This document shows positions 49,347 to 58,953 of a stretch of 64,000 nt of DNA, one piece after another (the first letter of the stretch is position 1; every line of letters starts with the position of its first letter). Source of the DNA: Francisella adeliensis (GTDB lineage Bacteria; Pseudomonadota; Gammaproteobacteria; Francisellales; Francisellaceae); the NCBI RefSeq assembly GCF_003290445.1, contig NZ_CP021781.1, positions 1,922,001 to 1,986,000 of the forward strand. The letters are read 5' to 3'. A model generated the notes under the pieces. It was not told the origin of the DNA and searched no databases. It saw only the letters and a list, made by a program, of their open reading frames with translations. The position numbers and the translations under genes are program-made.

Positions 49347-49807
49347 TACAATTTCGGTAACAACTTCAGTTTTCACTGAGTTAGCAATGAAGCATTGCTC
49401 ATGTGATTGATGGTGCATTTTTTCAAGTTGCTCCATCGTTGGTTTTTTATCACCAGAAAACTGAACATGTGGTCTAAGTGTAACTTTAGTCATTGAAACT
49501 TTACCATCGCTATCTTTCTCCATAATACCAACAGCATCGTCTATATATGAATCTACAACATACCTTCTTTTGCCGATATTGATAAAAAGAATAACATGTG
49601 ACAACTAGAAAGAGACGCAACAAATGCTTCTTCTGGATCTACATTTGCTTCAACGGAATAAGGTAAAGGAATTACGTGAGGTGAAGAAGAAGCTTGAACG
49701 GTTACACCTCCATCAAAGATCCATTCATGCCCACGGCTATACTTGTTATCAATATAACTTTCATTACTACCTCTAACCCAATTGATTTTGGCAAAATACT
49801 TTGGCAT
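49341..49807 (-). pseudogene. OsmC-family peroxide reductase, frameshifted
   Basis: The first frame (49553-49807) gives an OsmC/Ohr-like N-terminus with the peroxidatic cysteine in SLSSCHML. The second (49341-49604) gives YVVDSYIDDAVGIM and a C-terminus with the second cysteine (SHEQCFIANSV). A one-base shift near 49558 separates them; the joined protein would be about 152 residues, normal for the family, which reduces organic hydroperoxides. The gene lies in a cassette-like unit. It may be truly inactive or a sequencing artefact. Confidence 0.8.
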
Positions 49808-49829
49808 TTAAACTCCATTTATGAAAGTA

Positions 49830-49858
49830 GCCTAACAACTGTTCATATATTAATTATA
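49830..49858. repeat. 29-bp flank repeat, copy 2
   Basis: Second copy of the sequence at 18039-18067, with two mismatches, again at the cassette edge. Here it starts GCCTAACAACTGTTCATATA, a better attC-type core. Degenerate similarity continues on both sides of the two copies for about another 80 bases. Confidence 0.75.
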
Positions 49859-50024
49859 ATTATTCACGACATTACAATCAATCCTATAACAAAACAACTA
49901 ATAAAGAAAACTTACTACGAAATTAGATTTATAAAAAGTCGAGAAAACAGAAGAATTTATAGTGATATACCTTATAAACACCTACAATAGATTTATCTAT
50001 ATTAAAAGTAAAAAATGTCAGTAG

Positions 50025-51029
50025 TCATATACCTATAGTCTCACCAACCTTTAAAATCAAAGCATTTTCTTGACCATATTTTTGATCTTCTGCAGCCTGT
50101 TTGAATCTTTTAGGAGGCTCAAAAAAAGGTTCTGGCGTAAGCCTGATAGTTCCCCAGTGCATACCTATAGTTTTTGTAGCCTTGATATCTCTAGCTATTT
50201 GAATTGCTTCTTCTGGAGTAGCATGTACAGAGCACATAAAGTCACGAGGCTCATACGCTCCTATACCTATCAAAGCTAAATCAAAATATTCTTCTTTTTT
50301 ACCAATTTCTTTAAATACTTCTCCGAAAGCTGTATCACCTGAGAACCATATCTTCTTATTTTTATCTTTAATTGAGAAGCTAGCCCATAGAGTTTTATTT
50401 CCATCAAATAATCCTCGACCAGAAAAATGAACACAAGGTAAACAACCTATAGTAATATCATCTATATTAATTTCCTGCCACCAGTTCATTTCAGTTACAT
50501 TACTAAACCCTCTTTTGATAAAAAAGCTACTAAGCCCAAGAGGTACTATTACTTTGATATCTTCTTTATTTGGAAAATCTTTTATAACTTTTGAATCTAA
50601 ATGATCATAATGATTATGACTAATAATAATCATATCTATTTTTGGAAGTTCGCTTAAGTCTAATGGCGAGCTTATCTCTCTCTTTGGGCCTAAAAATCCA
50701 GGTCCAGCATTTTTACTCAAAAAAGGATCTGTAACAATAAAATAATCATTAAGCTTAATCAAAAAAGCAGCATGCCCTAGCCAAGTAATACTATAGTTAT
50801 TAGCTTTGTTTAACTGTTCTAAAGCTTGTTGTTTTTCTAAAACATGGTCTTTTGGAAAACCATCTTTATATTTCTTAAACATAGAAGAAAAAACGAATTT
50901 TAAAAAGTCTTTACTTCCACCTTTACGCACAGGGCTACCTGTAGGATTAGAAAATCTATTTTCATTAGAGTTATTAATAGAGATAAGACTTCTCACGGTA
51001 TATTTTTGGTCTATAAATAAGTATCTCAT
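50025..51029 (-). CDS. MBL-fold metallo-hydrolase (UlaG/NAPE-PLD-like)
   Basis: 334 residues. ISHNHYDHLD is the HxHxDH metal site, with WLGHAAFLIKL before it, DPFLSK and GDTAFG giving the other ligands, and GMHWGTI a late histidine. This pattern fits the UlaG/NAPE-PLD branch of the metallo-beta-lactamase fold. The substrate is unknown. Its C-terminus is duplicated at 20912-21144, so this is the intact copy at the island's right edge. ATG start; cytoplasmic. Confidence 0.85.
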   Translation of the reverse strand: MRYLFIDQKYTVRSLISINNSNENRFSNPTGSPVRKGGSKDFLKFVFSSMFKKYKDGFPKDHVLEKQQALEQLNKANNYSITWLGHAAFLIKLNDYFIVTDPFLSKNAGPGFLGPKREISSPLDLSELPKIDMIIISHNHYDHLDSKVIKDFPNKEDIKVIVPLGLSSFFIKRGFSNVTEMNWWQEINIDDITIGCLPCVHFSGRGLFDGNKTLWASFSIKDKNKKIWFSGDTAFGEVFKEIGKKEEYFDLALIGIGAYEPRDFMCSVHATPEEAIQIARDIKATKTIGMHWGTIRLTPEPFFEPPKRFKQAAEDQKYGQENALILKVGETIGI

Positions 51030-51164
51030 AATATAGATTTATGAAAACTATAAACTTTCAAAATCATATTCAGATTTACAGATATTTCGATTTAGATTTG
51101 TGATATTTAAGTTTGAAGTAGCCAATAACTCTATTAAATACTTTAGTTTATGAAAAATCGCCAA

Positions 51165-52475
51165 TCAACTACTCTGCTGCGTAGGGTTAAGATCAGTAGT
51201 GAGTATGGGGGTAACAGGCGTTAAAGTAATGCTTTCTGAAGTTTTCATTGTATAGTTATTATTATTTTTATTAGGATCAAGGAAATATAAAGCATATAGC
51301 CCTACCAAAGCACTTATAGGTATTACAGCTATTGCAAGATAATCAGAAATTTCACCTGCTAAGTAGAAACATACAAACGGCAATAATCCACCAAATACCC
51401 CATAACCAACATTATAAGCTAAAGCAAATGCTGTATAGCGAATCTCTTTTGGTAAACACTCTGCGAAAATAACCATGATATTACCGTAGAATATACCAAA
51501 AACAATTGCCATAACCACAAAGAATAATATCAGTAATTCGTTATTCATCTTATATAACTGATATATTGGTAAAGACAGCACCAGCATTAATATCAAACCA
51601 AAGGTTATTATGCTTTTAATACTGAAGTATTTTGTTAGTCTTGCAGATATATGACAAGCTACAAGGAAAACGATTATGCTTATTGTCGTTAGAGCTGACA
51701 CATTTACATTTGCTTGCCCTAAAACTTGCTTAACAATATTTGGAAGCATCGTAATTTGAAAGTATGCAACAACAGCTCCAGGAAAACACAGTACAAATAT
51801 GAAAATAATACTTTTGTAATTTTTTAAAATTGTAGAGCTAAGCTTTATATTGCTTGCTACTGGCTTTTCTTCCTCATCCTTACTGTGCTTAATAAAGAAA
51901 GATATGATTACTAAAATAATAGCTATTGCAAAAAGTATTCTCCAACCACCGTTAGCCATTGATTCTTCAGGAATAAAATATCCTATAAGTTGGAAGCTTA
52001 CTATTGCTAGCAAAACACCTCCCATTGCACTAGTAACAAAATTAACACCTGCTTTTGATTTACCATATACTGTGCTCTCGCTCTCAACAAGTATTATAAG
52101 TGATCCACTAGATTGACCACCTATTGCTATGCCTTGTGATATCCTAAAAATCACTAATATTAATGGTGCAAATATGCCAATGGTTGCGTACGATGGTAAA
52201 AGTGCCATACCTACGGTAGGAACCCCCATAAAGAATGCGGCTAAAGCTAAAGCAGTTGTTCTACTTTTTTTATCTCCAATATAGCCAAAAATTAGCCCGC
52301 CAATTGGACGAGCTAAAAACCCTGCTGCAAATGCACCAAACGCTGCTAAAAAGCTAGCAAAAGGACTACTCAACTCAGGGAAGAATGCAGCTCCAATATA
52401 TACCGCACAAAACGAGTAAACTGTAAACTCATACCACTCAGCTGAGCTTGCTAGTAAAACTAAAAATTTCTTCAT
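51165..52475 (-). CDS. MHS-family MFS transporter (ProP-like)
   Basis: 436 residues, 12 predicted membrane helices. The first 130 residues (SAEWYEFTVYSFCAVYIGAAFF, GFLARPIGGLIFGYIGDKKSR, ISQGIAIGGQ) are diagnostic of the metabolite:H+ symporter branch that includes ProP, KgtP and ShiA. The substrate is probably a compatible solute or organic acid. It is divergent from the catabolic cluster starting at 52664 and might supply it. Confidence 0.85.
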   Translation of the reverse strand: MKKFLVLLASSAEWYEFTVYSFCAVYIGAAFFPELSSPFASFLAAFGAFAAGFLARPIGGLIFGYIGDKKSRTTALALAAFFMGVPTVGMALLPSYATIGIFAPLILVIFRISQGIAIGGQSSGSLIILVESESTVYGKSKAGVNFVTSAMGGVLLAIVSFQLIGYFIPEESMANGGWRILFAIAIILVIISFFIKHSKDEEEKPVASNIKLSSTILKNYKSIIFIFVLCFPGAVVAYFQITMLPNIVKQVLGQANVNVSALTTISIIVFLVACHISARLTKYFSIKSIITFGLILMLVLSLPIYQLYKMNNELLILFFVVMAIVFGIFYGNIMVIFAECLPKEIRYTAFALAYNVGYGVFGGLLPFVCFYLAGEISDYLAIAVIPISALVGLYALYFLDPNKNNNNYTMKTSESITLTPVTPILTTDLNPTQQSS

Positions 52476-52663
52476 AATGATTCCGTTTATAAATGTTGTT
52501 CATAACATTAATATAAAAAAATAAATAAATACAGTACCTTACAGCGAATCTGCGTTGCGTTTTTTAGAACACAAAATCTATTTTTAGACACTTTTTATAC
52601 AGCATTTAATTGTTTATGATGATTAGTCATAGGTAGTTGTAAAGTTAAAAAAGGTTTATAAAA

Positions 52664-53533
52664 ATGACTAAAAAAAATGTAGGTGTTATTGGTCTCGGCA
52701 ATATGGGTTATGGTATGTGTTATTCATTATTGCGTCATAAGTTTACTGTTATAGGAACAGATCTTGATGTAGAAAAGAAAGCTGCAGCTAAAGAGATAGG
52801 CGTTGTTATCGCTGATGATGTTAAAGAGTTGTGCTCTAAAGCAGACATAATCATCTTATCATTACCAATGTCTAAGCATGTCCAACAAGTAATTGAAGGT
52901 CCTGCTGGTATTATTGAAAATGCAAAACCTAATACCCTTATCATCGACACTTCAACTTCTGAACCAGAAGTTACTCGCCAGCTAGCAAGTAAGCTAAGTG
53001 ATTATGGTCATCAGTTGTTAGATTGTCCTGTGAGTGGAGGTCCTGCTGGAAGTAAAAGTGGTACTATGCTGATGTTGGTTGGTGGTGAAGAGTCTGCTTT
53101 TAAGCGTGCTGAAACATATTTAGATGCTTTAACATCTAAAATCATTTATTTAGGTAAATCTGGTAATGGCAATATAGCAAAACTTATTAATAATCTTTTA
53201 TGTGCTGCACATCTTGTTACTACCTCAGAGGCTGTAGCACTAGGTGAAAAGGCAGGTCTTGATGCTGAGAAGCTAATAGAAGGCTTGAATGCTGGTTCTG
53301 GTAGTAGTGCGATAAGCCAAGTTAACTATCCTCGTTGGATTTTAAATAATGCATTTGATTCAGGCTTTACTATGCAACTGATGCGTAAAGACGTTAACCT
53401 AGCAAAAAATTTAATTGGCGAAATGGACATGAAGTTACCAGTATCTGAACAAATATCAGAAATATGGGCTCAAAGTAAAGACAATATTCCTAATGAATAT
53501 GACTTTAACTGCATTGTAAACAATAACAAATAG
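52664..53533 (+). CDS. 3-hydroxyisobutyrate/tartronate semialdehyde reductase-type dehydrogenase
   Basis: 289 residues. N-terminal Rossmann motif GLGNMGYGM, substrate-binding DCPVSGGPAGSKSGT and the catalytic-lysine segment GNGNIAKLINNLL place it in the beta-hydroxyacid dehydrogenase family. It would oxidise or reduce a 3-hydroxy acid/semialdehyde with NAD(P). It opens a same-strand group of seven genes. The next gene is an aldehyde dehydrogenase, so the two may handle one semialdehyde. The exact substrate is undetermined. Confidence 0.85.
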   Translation: MTKKNVGVIGLGNMGYGMCYSLLRHKFTVIGTDLDVEKKAAAKEIGVVIADDVKELCSKADIIILSLPMSKHVQQVIEGPAGIIENAKPNTLIIDTSTSEPEVTRQLASKLSDYGHQLLDCPVSGGPAGSKSGTMLMLVGGEESAFKRAETYLDALTSKIIYLGKSGNGNIAKLINNLLCAAHLVTTSEAVALGEKAGLDAEKLIEGLNAGSGSSAISQVNYPRWILNNAFDSGFTMQLMRKDVNLAKNLIGEMDMKLPVSEQISEIWAQSKDNIPNEYDFNCIVNNNK

Positions 53534-53542
53534 GATTTAAAT

Positions 53543-55078
53543 ATGAGTTTGATAGTTGAAAAAAATGGCGAAAAACAGATTGAAAAATTACTAACTGATT
53601 TTTTTGGTTCTACTACATTTGGTAGTTGGGTAAACGGTGAAATAGTTCAAGGTAAAGGAGAGATTATTGAACTAACTAACCCAGCTACTGGAAAAGTTTT
53701 TAAGTCTTACAAAGATGCTGGAAGTGATGTAGTCAATGCTGCTGCTGACTGTGCCGTCAAAGCACAAGAAAAATGGTGGGGACTTACTGCTAAAGATCGT
53801 GCTCAACTAATGTATAGATGCGGTGAAAGCATCCGCAATGTCTCAGATGAAATAGCAAATCTCGAAGCTATTTCTGCAGGCAAACCAATAAGAGAATGTC
53901 TTGTAGAAATATCTAAAGTAGCAGATATGTTTGAGTATTATGCTGGCTGGTGTGACAAAATGACTGGACAGGTAATTCCTGTCCCAACAAGTCACTTGAA
54001 CTATACTCGTCATGAACCTTACGGTGTTGTCGCTCAGATTACACCTTGGAATGCCCCAGTCTTCACAGCAGGCTGGCAGATAGCACCTGCAATATGTGCA
54101 GGGAATGCTGTTTTACTGAAGCCTTCCGAACTAACTCCATTAAGCTCAACAATTTTGGTTTCAATTATTGAAAAGGCTGGGATTCCAAAAGGTCTTGTAA
54201 ATGTTATTAATGGACTTGGAAACACTACAGGTGAAACAGCTATATCTAACCAAGCTGTCAAAAAAGTAATCTTTGTTGGATCACATAAAGTTGGTAGCAT
54301 TATTGCGACACAGGCGGCAAAAAGAGTTATCCCTTGTGTTTTAGAGCTAGGTGGTAAGTCTGCAAACATTATATTTGATGATGCAAATTTAGATGATGCT
54401 ATTGTTGGTGCACAAGCAGCTATATTCTCATCTGCTGGGCAAAGCTGTGTAGCTGGTTCTCGTTTATTAGTTCAGCGTGGTGTATATGATGAATTTGTTA
54501 AGAGACTTGTAAGTGCATCAAACAAGCTTTCTGCTGGCTTTCCTTGGGAAAAAACAACAATGGTTGGACCAATAAATAATTTAAAACAATATAATCATGT
54601 AAATAGCATGATAGCTGATGGCATAAAAGAAGGTGCTACAATTTCATGCGGTGGTAATAAACCTGAAGTTTCAGGTGGTGAAGAAGGCTACTTTTTGCGC
54701 CCAACAGTGATTACTGGTGTTAACAACTCTATGAAAGTTGCCCAAGAGGAAATTTTTGGTCCCGTAGTGGTTGTTATTCCATTTGATGATGAAAGTGATG
54801 CGGTATCTATTGCCAATGATAGTCGCTTTGGGTTAGCTGGTGCAGTTTGGACTGCTGATGTAGGGCGTGCACATAGAATGTCTGCTCTTATTAAAGCTGG
54901 AACATTTTGGATAAATTGTTATAAGGCTATTAATGTTATGTCTCCTTTTGGTGGTTTTGGTGAAAGTGGCTATGGGCGTTCAAGTGGTTATGAAGGCCTA
55001 TTAGAATACACTCAGACGAAAAGTGTATGGGTTGAAACAGCTAAAGATTCTAATATCAAATTTGGCTACTCTGCATAA
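53543..55078 (+). CDS. NAD(P)-dependent aldehyde dehydrogenase
   Basis: 511 residues. Conserved blocks: TPWNAPVFTAGWQIAPA (cofactor), ELGGKSANII with the general base glutamate, and FSSAGQSCVAGSRL with the catalytic cysteine near residue 296, plus a C-terminal FGGFGESGYGR. This is the ALDH superfamily, betaine-aldehyde/gamma-aminobutyraldehyde type. It lies 9 bases after the hydroxyacid dehydrogenase and is probably co-transcribed. The substrate is not determined. Confidence 0.9.
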   Translation: MSLIVEKNGEKQIEKLLTDFFGSTTFGSWVNGEIVQGKGEIIELTNPATGKVFKSYKDAGSDVVNAAADCAVKAQEKWWGLTAKDRAQLMYRCGESIRNVSDEIANLEAISAGKPIRECLVEISKVADMFEYYAGWCDKMTGQVIPVPTSHLNYTRHEPYGVVAQITPWNAPVFTAGWQIAPAICAGNAVLLKPSELTPLSSTILVSIIEKAGIPKGLVNVINGLGNTTGETAISNQAVKKVIFVGSHKVGSIIATQAAKRVIPCVLELGGKSANIIFDDANLDDAIVGAQAAIFSSAGQSCVAGSRLLVQRGVYDEFVKRLVSASNKLSAGFPWEKTTMVGPINNLKQYNHVNSMIADGIKEGATISCGGNKPEVSGGEEGYFLRPTVITGVNNSMKVAQEEIFGPVVVVIPFDDESDAVSIANDSRFGLAGAVWTADVGRAHRMSALIKAGTFWINCYKAINVMSPFGGFGESGYGRSSGYEGLLEYTQTKSVWVETAKDSNIKFGYSA

Positions 55079-55107
55079 ATAATAATTTTTTAAAGAGGTA
55101 TAACATA

Positions 55108-55872
55108 ATGAGTGAATTTCAACGAATTATAGATGCTGATAATTTATGGAGTATTATTTCTAAAGAAGCACAATCTATGGTAAATGAACATAATGTACTT
55201 TCTGAATTTTATAAAAAAAACATCATTCAACACGATAGTTTAGAGAAAGCTCTTGCTTATATTATTGCTAGTAAATTGAGCGATTCTGTAGAGTATATTA
55301 CGGAATGGCAAAGCAATATACTAAAAATAATGCAGGAATGTCCAAATATTGCAGAGTCAGCGAAAGAAGATCTGCTATGTCAGTTAATTGAAAATGCATC
55401 AATAAAGGATCATCATACTCCTTTATTATACTTTAATGGTTACCTAGCATTGCAATGTTATCGTATTGCTCATTATTACTGGACTAAAAATAACTATACT
55501 ATGGCTAGCTACATTCAGGGTAAGGTTACATCATTATTCTCAGTTGATATCCACCCTGCAGCTATTATTGGTAAAGGTATTTTTATGGATCATGCCTTTG
55601 GAATTGTCGTTGGAGAAACAGCTGTTATTGAAGACGGTGTAACAATTTTTCATGGAGTAACACTTGGAGGAAAAGGAAAACTTCAAGGTGACCGCCACCC
55701 TAAAGTTCGCAAAAATGTATTTATCGGTTCTGGAGCTACAATCTTAGGGAATATTGAAATTGGTGAAGGTGCTAAAATAGCAAGTGGAGCCGTCGTTATT
55801 AAACCAGTTTCACCAGGCGATACAATGATTGGAAGTATATCTAAATCAATAAGTACAATAAATAAGTCTTAA
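55108..55872 (+). CDS. Serine O-acetyltransferase (CysE-like)
   Basis: 254 residues. An N-terminal helical SAT domain (about 1-140) is followed by a left-handed beta-helix of hexapeptide repeats: DIHPAAIIGKGIFMDHA carries the catalytic Asp/His, and FHGVTLGGKGK is the CysE signature. CysE makes O-acetylserine from serine and acetyl-CoA for cysteine synthesis. The C-terminus is short, so feedback inhibition by cysteine may be altered. Its presence within a catabolic-looking operon is unusual. Confidence 0.85.
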   Translation: MSEFQRIIDADNLWSIISKEAQSMVNEHNVLSEFYKKNIIQHDSLEKALAYIIASKLSDSVEYITEWQSNILKIMQECPNIAESAKEDLLCQLIENASIKDHHTPLLYFNGYLALQCYRIAHYYWTKNNYTMASYIQGKVTSLFSVDIHPAAIIGKGIFMDHAFGIVVGETAVIEDGVTIFHGVTLGGKGKLQGDRHPKVRKNVFIGSGATILGNIEIGEGAKIASGAVVIKPVSPGDTMIGSISKSISTINKS

Positions 55873-55896
55873 TTAAATCATCAGGAAGTAAATTTT

Positions 55897-56790
55897 ATGA
55901 GTAAGAAAAATCATTTAGGAATTGATCATCCGCTAGTTGCTGTAAGAAGTATAGATAAAGCAGTTGAAGATTTTACCCGTTTAGGTTTCTTTATTAACCC
56001 TCGTCATCATCATCCCTGGGGTACAGATAACCATTTATTGATGTTTCCAGAAAATTTTATTGAGGTAATTAGTATATATGATGATACTAAATTAGATTTA
56101 CCGAATGAAAAAGGGTTTACCTTTGGTAGATTTATAAGTGATTCTATAAATCGTCGAGAAGGTATTTCATTAGTTGCTCTACATAGTACAGATGCACGAA
56201 AAGACCATGAACTATTAGAAAATAATAAAGTTGAAAACTCGGGTATTGTTGATTTTCGTAGAATTGCTCACTTACCAAATGGAACAACAGAAGTTTGTGT
56301 GTCTTTAGTAATGCTAATAAATAATAAGTTTCCATCGGTTTCACACTTTCTATGTCATCAACATAACCCTGAAACAATATGGATGAAGGAATGGATGGAA
56401 CATCCAAATGGTGCTAATGGAATTACAAGTGTCTCGTATGTTACACATAATCCAGATGATTTATACTCACATTTTTGTGGTATTTATGGAGCGGATAAAA
56501 TAACTAAAAATAAACCAGGTTATATGACTGTGCAAACAGATCGAGGAGTGTTTGAAATTTTATCTAAACCTCAAGCTAATGAGCGTTTTGCAGGTATTGA
56601 TATCCCATTGACTGATGATCAGCTTCCAAGTGGTATAGCTATTAGTGTTAGTACTAAGTCTATTAGTAAAGCTAAATCACATCTTGATAACAATAAAGTT
56701 GAATATATTCAAACTACTGATAACTGCTTACTAATACCTGCTCACTATGCAGGCAATACTATTATCGAGATACATCAAGATATTATATAA
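55897..56790 (+). CDS. VOC/glyoxalase-like protein
   Basis: 297 residues. The start GIDHPLVAVRSIDKAVEDFTRLGF is the usual opening of a vicinal-oxygen-chelate domain of the glyoxalase-like (PF13468-type) kind, with metal-site histidines (HPWGTDNHLL). The fold supports isomerase, lyase or dioxygenase activity. A second, weaker VOC module covers the C-terminal half (about 165-297). It is in tandem with the SAT and M20 genes. Reaction unknown. Confidence 0.7.
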   Translation: MSKKNHLGIDHPLVAVRSIDKAVEDFTRLGFFINPRHHHPWGTDNHLLMFPENFIEVISIYDDTKLDLPNEKGFTFGRFISDSINRREGISLVALHSTDARKDHELLENNKVENSGIVDFRRIAHLPNGTTEVCVSLVMLINNKFPSVSHFLCHQHNPETIWMKEWMEHPNGANGITSVSYVTHNPDDLYSHFCGIYGADKITKNKPGYMTVQTDRGVFEILSKPQANERFAGIDIPLTDDQLPSGIAISVSTKSISKAKSHLDNNKVEYIQTTDNCLLIPAHYAGNTIIEIHQDII

Positions 56791-56804
56791 GGAATTTAAA
56801 CACT

Positions 56805-57974
56805 ATGATTTTACTAGAAAGTGAATTGCATAAAGCTATGCGTGACTGGCGACGAGATATTCATAAACACCCAGAAACAGCATATGAAGAACATCGAACT
56901 TCTGCTAAAGTGGCAGAGTTACTTACTAGTTTTGGTTTAGATGTTGTAAGAGGACTCGCTATTACAGGAGTTGTAGCAACATTAAAAGGTAGACTCGGTG
57001 ACGGTCCTTTAATAGGCTTGAGAGCGGATATGGATGCGTTGAACTTACAAGAATTAAATACTTTTTCTCATTGCTCTCACCATGATGGAAAAATGCATGC
57101 TTGTGGTCATGATGGACATACAGCCATGTTGCTAGGGGCAGCAAAATATTTAGCGGATGCACCTGATTTTTCAGGCACTGTGGTATTTATTTTTCAACCA
57201 GCAGAAGAAGGAGAAGCTGGTGCCAAATCAATGATTGCAGACGGTTTGTTTGATGATTTTAATGTCGATGCTGTCTATGGTATGCATAATTGGCCAGGAC
57301 TTGAAGAAGGTAAGTTTGCGACACATAATGGTCCTGTTATGGCTGGGATGGATCTCTTTGACATCACAATTACAGGAAAAGGGGGTCACGCTGGCATGCC
57401 ACATTTAGGCGTTGACCCTATTGCAGCTGCTGGACAACTTATTAATTCACTTCAAAATATTGTTAGCCGTGAAATACCCCCTTTAGAATCAGGAGTTATT
57501 AGTATAACAAAAATGTCTGGCGGTGAAGCCTATAATGTAATACCTAATGAAGTTACTCTATCGGGTACAGTTCGTTCATTTTCTACTGAAGTCCAAAATA
57601 AAATAGAAGATAGAATGAGGCAACAGGTAGAAAGTTTATCTCTATCTTTCGGCGCTAAAGGTAACCTTGATTATAGACGGATTTATCCTGCGACAATCAA
57701 CGATCCAAAACATTTTGAGATTTGCACCAATGTTGCAACCTCTTTAGTTGGTAACGATAATGTAGATTCATTCTCTCATCCTAGCATGGGATCAGAAGAT
57801 TTTGCATTTATGTTAGAGAAACGACCAGGTGCGTATATTTGGATTGGAAATGGAGTAACTAAAGATGGCGCTTCTGGCCTACATAATCCTTTTTACGACT
57901 TTAATGACAATATTCTTGTTTTAGGTGCTAACTACTGGGTTAATTTAGTTCAAAAAGTATGTGTTACTTCGTGA
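56805..57974 (+). CDS. M20 amidohydrolase (hippurate hydrolase/HipO-like)
   Basis: 389 residues. The metal-binding motifs HACGHDGHTAMLLGAA and QPAEEGEAGAKSM are typical of the M20D amidohydrolase family (HipO, AbgB, N-acyl amino acid deacylases), with the dimerisation domain inserted at about 185-295. It would cleave an N-acyl amino acid or a related amide in the cytoplasm. Its position after the SAT-like gene and before a LysR and an APC permease suggests uptake and deacylation of an amino acid derivative. Confidence 0.87.
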   Translation: MILLESELHKAMRDWRRDIHKHPETAYEEHRTSAKVAELLTSFGLDVVRGLAITGVVATLKGRLGDGPLIGLRADMDALNLQELNTFSHCSHHDGKMHACGHDGHTAMLLGAAKYLADAPDFSGTVVFIFQPAEEGEAGAKSMIADGLFDDFNVDAVYGMHNWPGLEEGKFATHNGPVMAGMDLFDITITGKGGHAGMPHLGVDPIAAAGQLINSLQNIVSREIPPLESGVISITKMSGGEAYNVIPNEVTLSGTVRSFSTEVQNKIEDRMRQQVESLSLSFGAKGNLDYRRIYPATINDPKHFEICTNVATSLVGNDNVDSFSHPSMGSEDFAFMLEKRPGAYIWIGNGVTKDGASGLHNPFYDFNDNILVLGANYWVNLVQKVCVTS

Positions 57975-57996
57975 TTTCAGATAGGAGAGTTCAGCT

Positions 57997-58953
57997 TTGA
58001 AGCATATTACTAAATTTAGATATTTAAATAGTAAAAGACTTGTATATCTTTACCAAGTTATTAGTTTAGGGTCTATTAGATCTGCTGCTGATAAACTAAA
58101 TATTTCACCATCATCTATCAGTCGTCAAATTTCTTTATTGGAGCAAGAACTTTCTTGCACTTTAATTCAAAGACACAATAAAGGTGTTGTTCTTACTGAA
58201 GCTGGGAAGACTGTGCTTGATTTTTATCATAAGCAACAACTTGATAAAGAGATTTGTATTTCTAAATTACAGGCTTTACAAGGACTACAATCTGGACACA
58301 TAAAACTATCAATTGGCGAAGGTTTTATAACAGATTTGATGATGAATTTTATTCCTGATTTTAATCGCAAATATCCCGGAATCACTATTTCTATTAGTGT
58401 TGATAGCACAAATGATATGCTGCGTAAAATTGAAACAGGAGAGTCTCATATCGCTTTAGCATTTAACCCATCTGAGAATCAAAATATTAATTCAGTCATT
58501 ATTGCTGATCAGCCTGTTTATGCTATTGCCTCACCGGATCATGAATTAGCTACATCACAGAAGAACATTACTTTGAAGCAACTAGGCGAATACCCTATTG
58601 CATTACAAGAAAATAATTTTGGTATACGAAGCTTACTTGCAAAAACTGAAATTGAGAAAAATGTATATTTAAAACCTGTTTTAACCACGAACTCTATTTC
58701 AACACTTAAGTACTTTGCTTTATCAGGTATAGGAATTACATTTTTGCCTAAATTTGTTGTTTCTGAAGAGTTAAACAATAATAAGCTCATAGCTTTAAAA
58801 ACAACAACGGAAGGTTCAATCATGGGGCAATCGCATCTACTTGTACATGCTAAGCGTGAATTACCTGAATGTTCTCATAAGTTTTTACAACTTATTAATT
58901 CTTGGATGAAAAAAATTAAGGACAATAAAAGTCATGAGCAATTGCTACAATAA
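57997..58953 (+). CDS. LysR-family regulator
   Basis: 318 residues, starting at TTG with GGAG 9 bases upstream. The N-terminal helix-turn-helix (IRSAADKLNISPSSISRQIS) and the substrate-binding domain are intact. It is embedded in the same-strand cluster and its 3' end overlaps the permease start by 20 bases. Probable pathway-specific regulator of the cluster. Confidence 0.85.
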   Translation: MKHITKFRYLNSKRLVYLYQVISLGSIRSAADKLNISPSSISRQISLLEQELSCTLIQRHNKGVVLTEAGKTVLDFYHKQQLDKEICISKLQALQGLQSGHIKLSIGEGFITDLMMNFIPDFNRKYPGITISISVDSTNDMLRKIETGESHIALAFNPSENQNINSVIIADQPVYAIASPDHELATSQKNITLKQLGEYPIALQENNFGIRSLLAKTEIEKNVYLKPVLTTNSISTLKYFALSGIGITFLPKFVVSEELNNNKLIALKTTTEGSIMGQSHLLVHAKRELPECSHKFLQLINSWMKKIKDNKSHEQLLQ

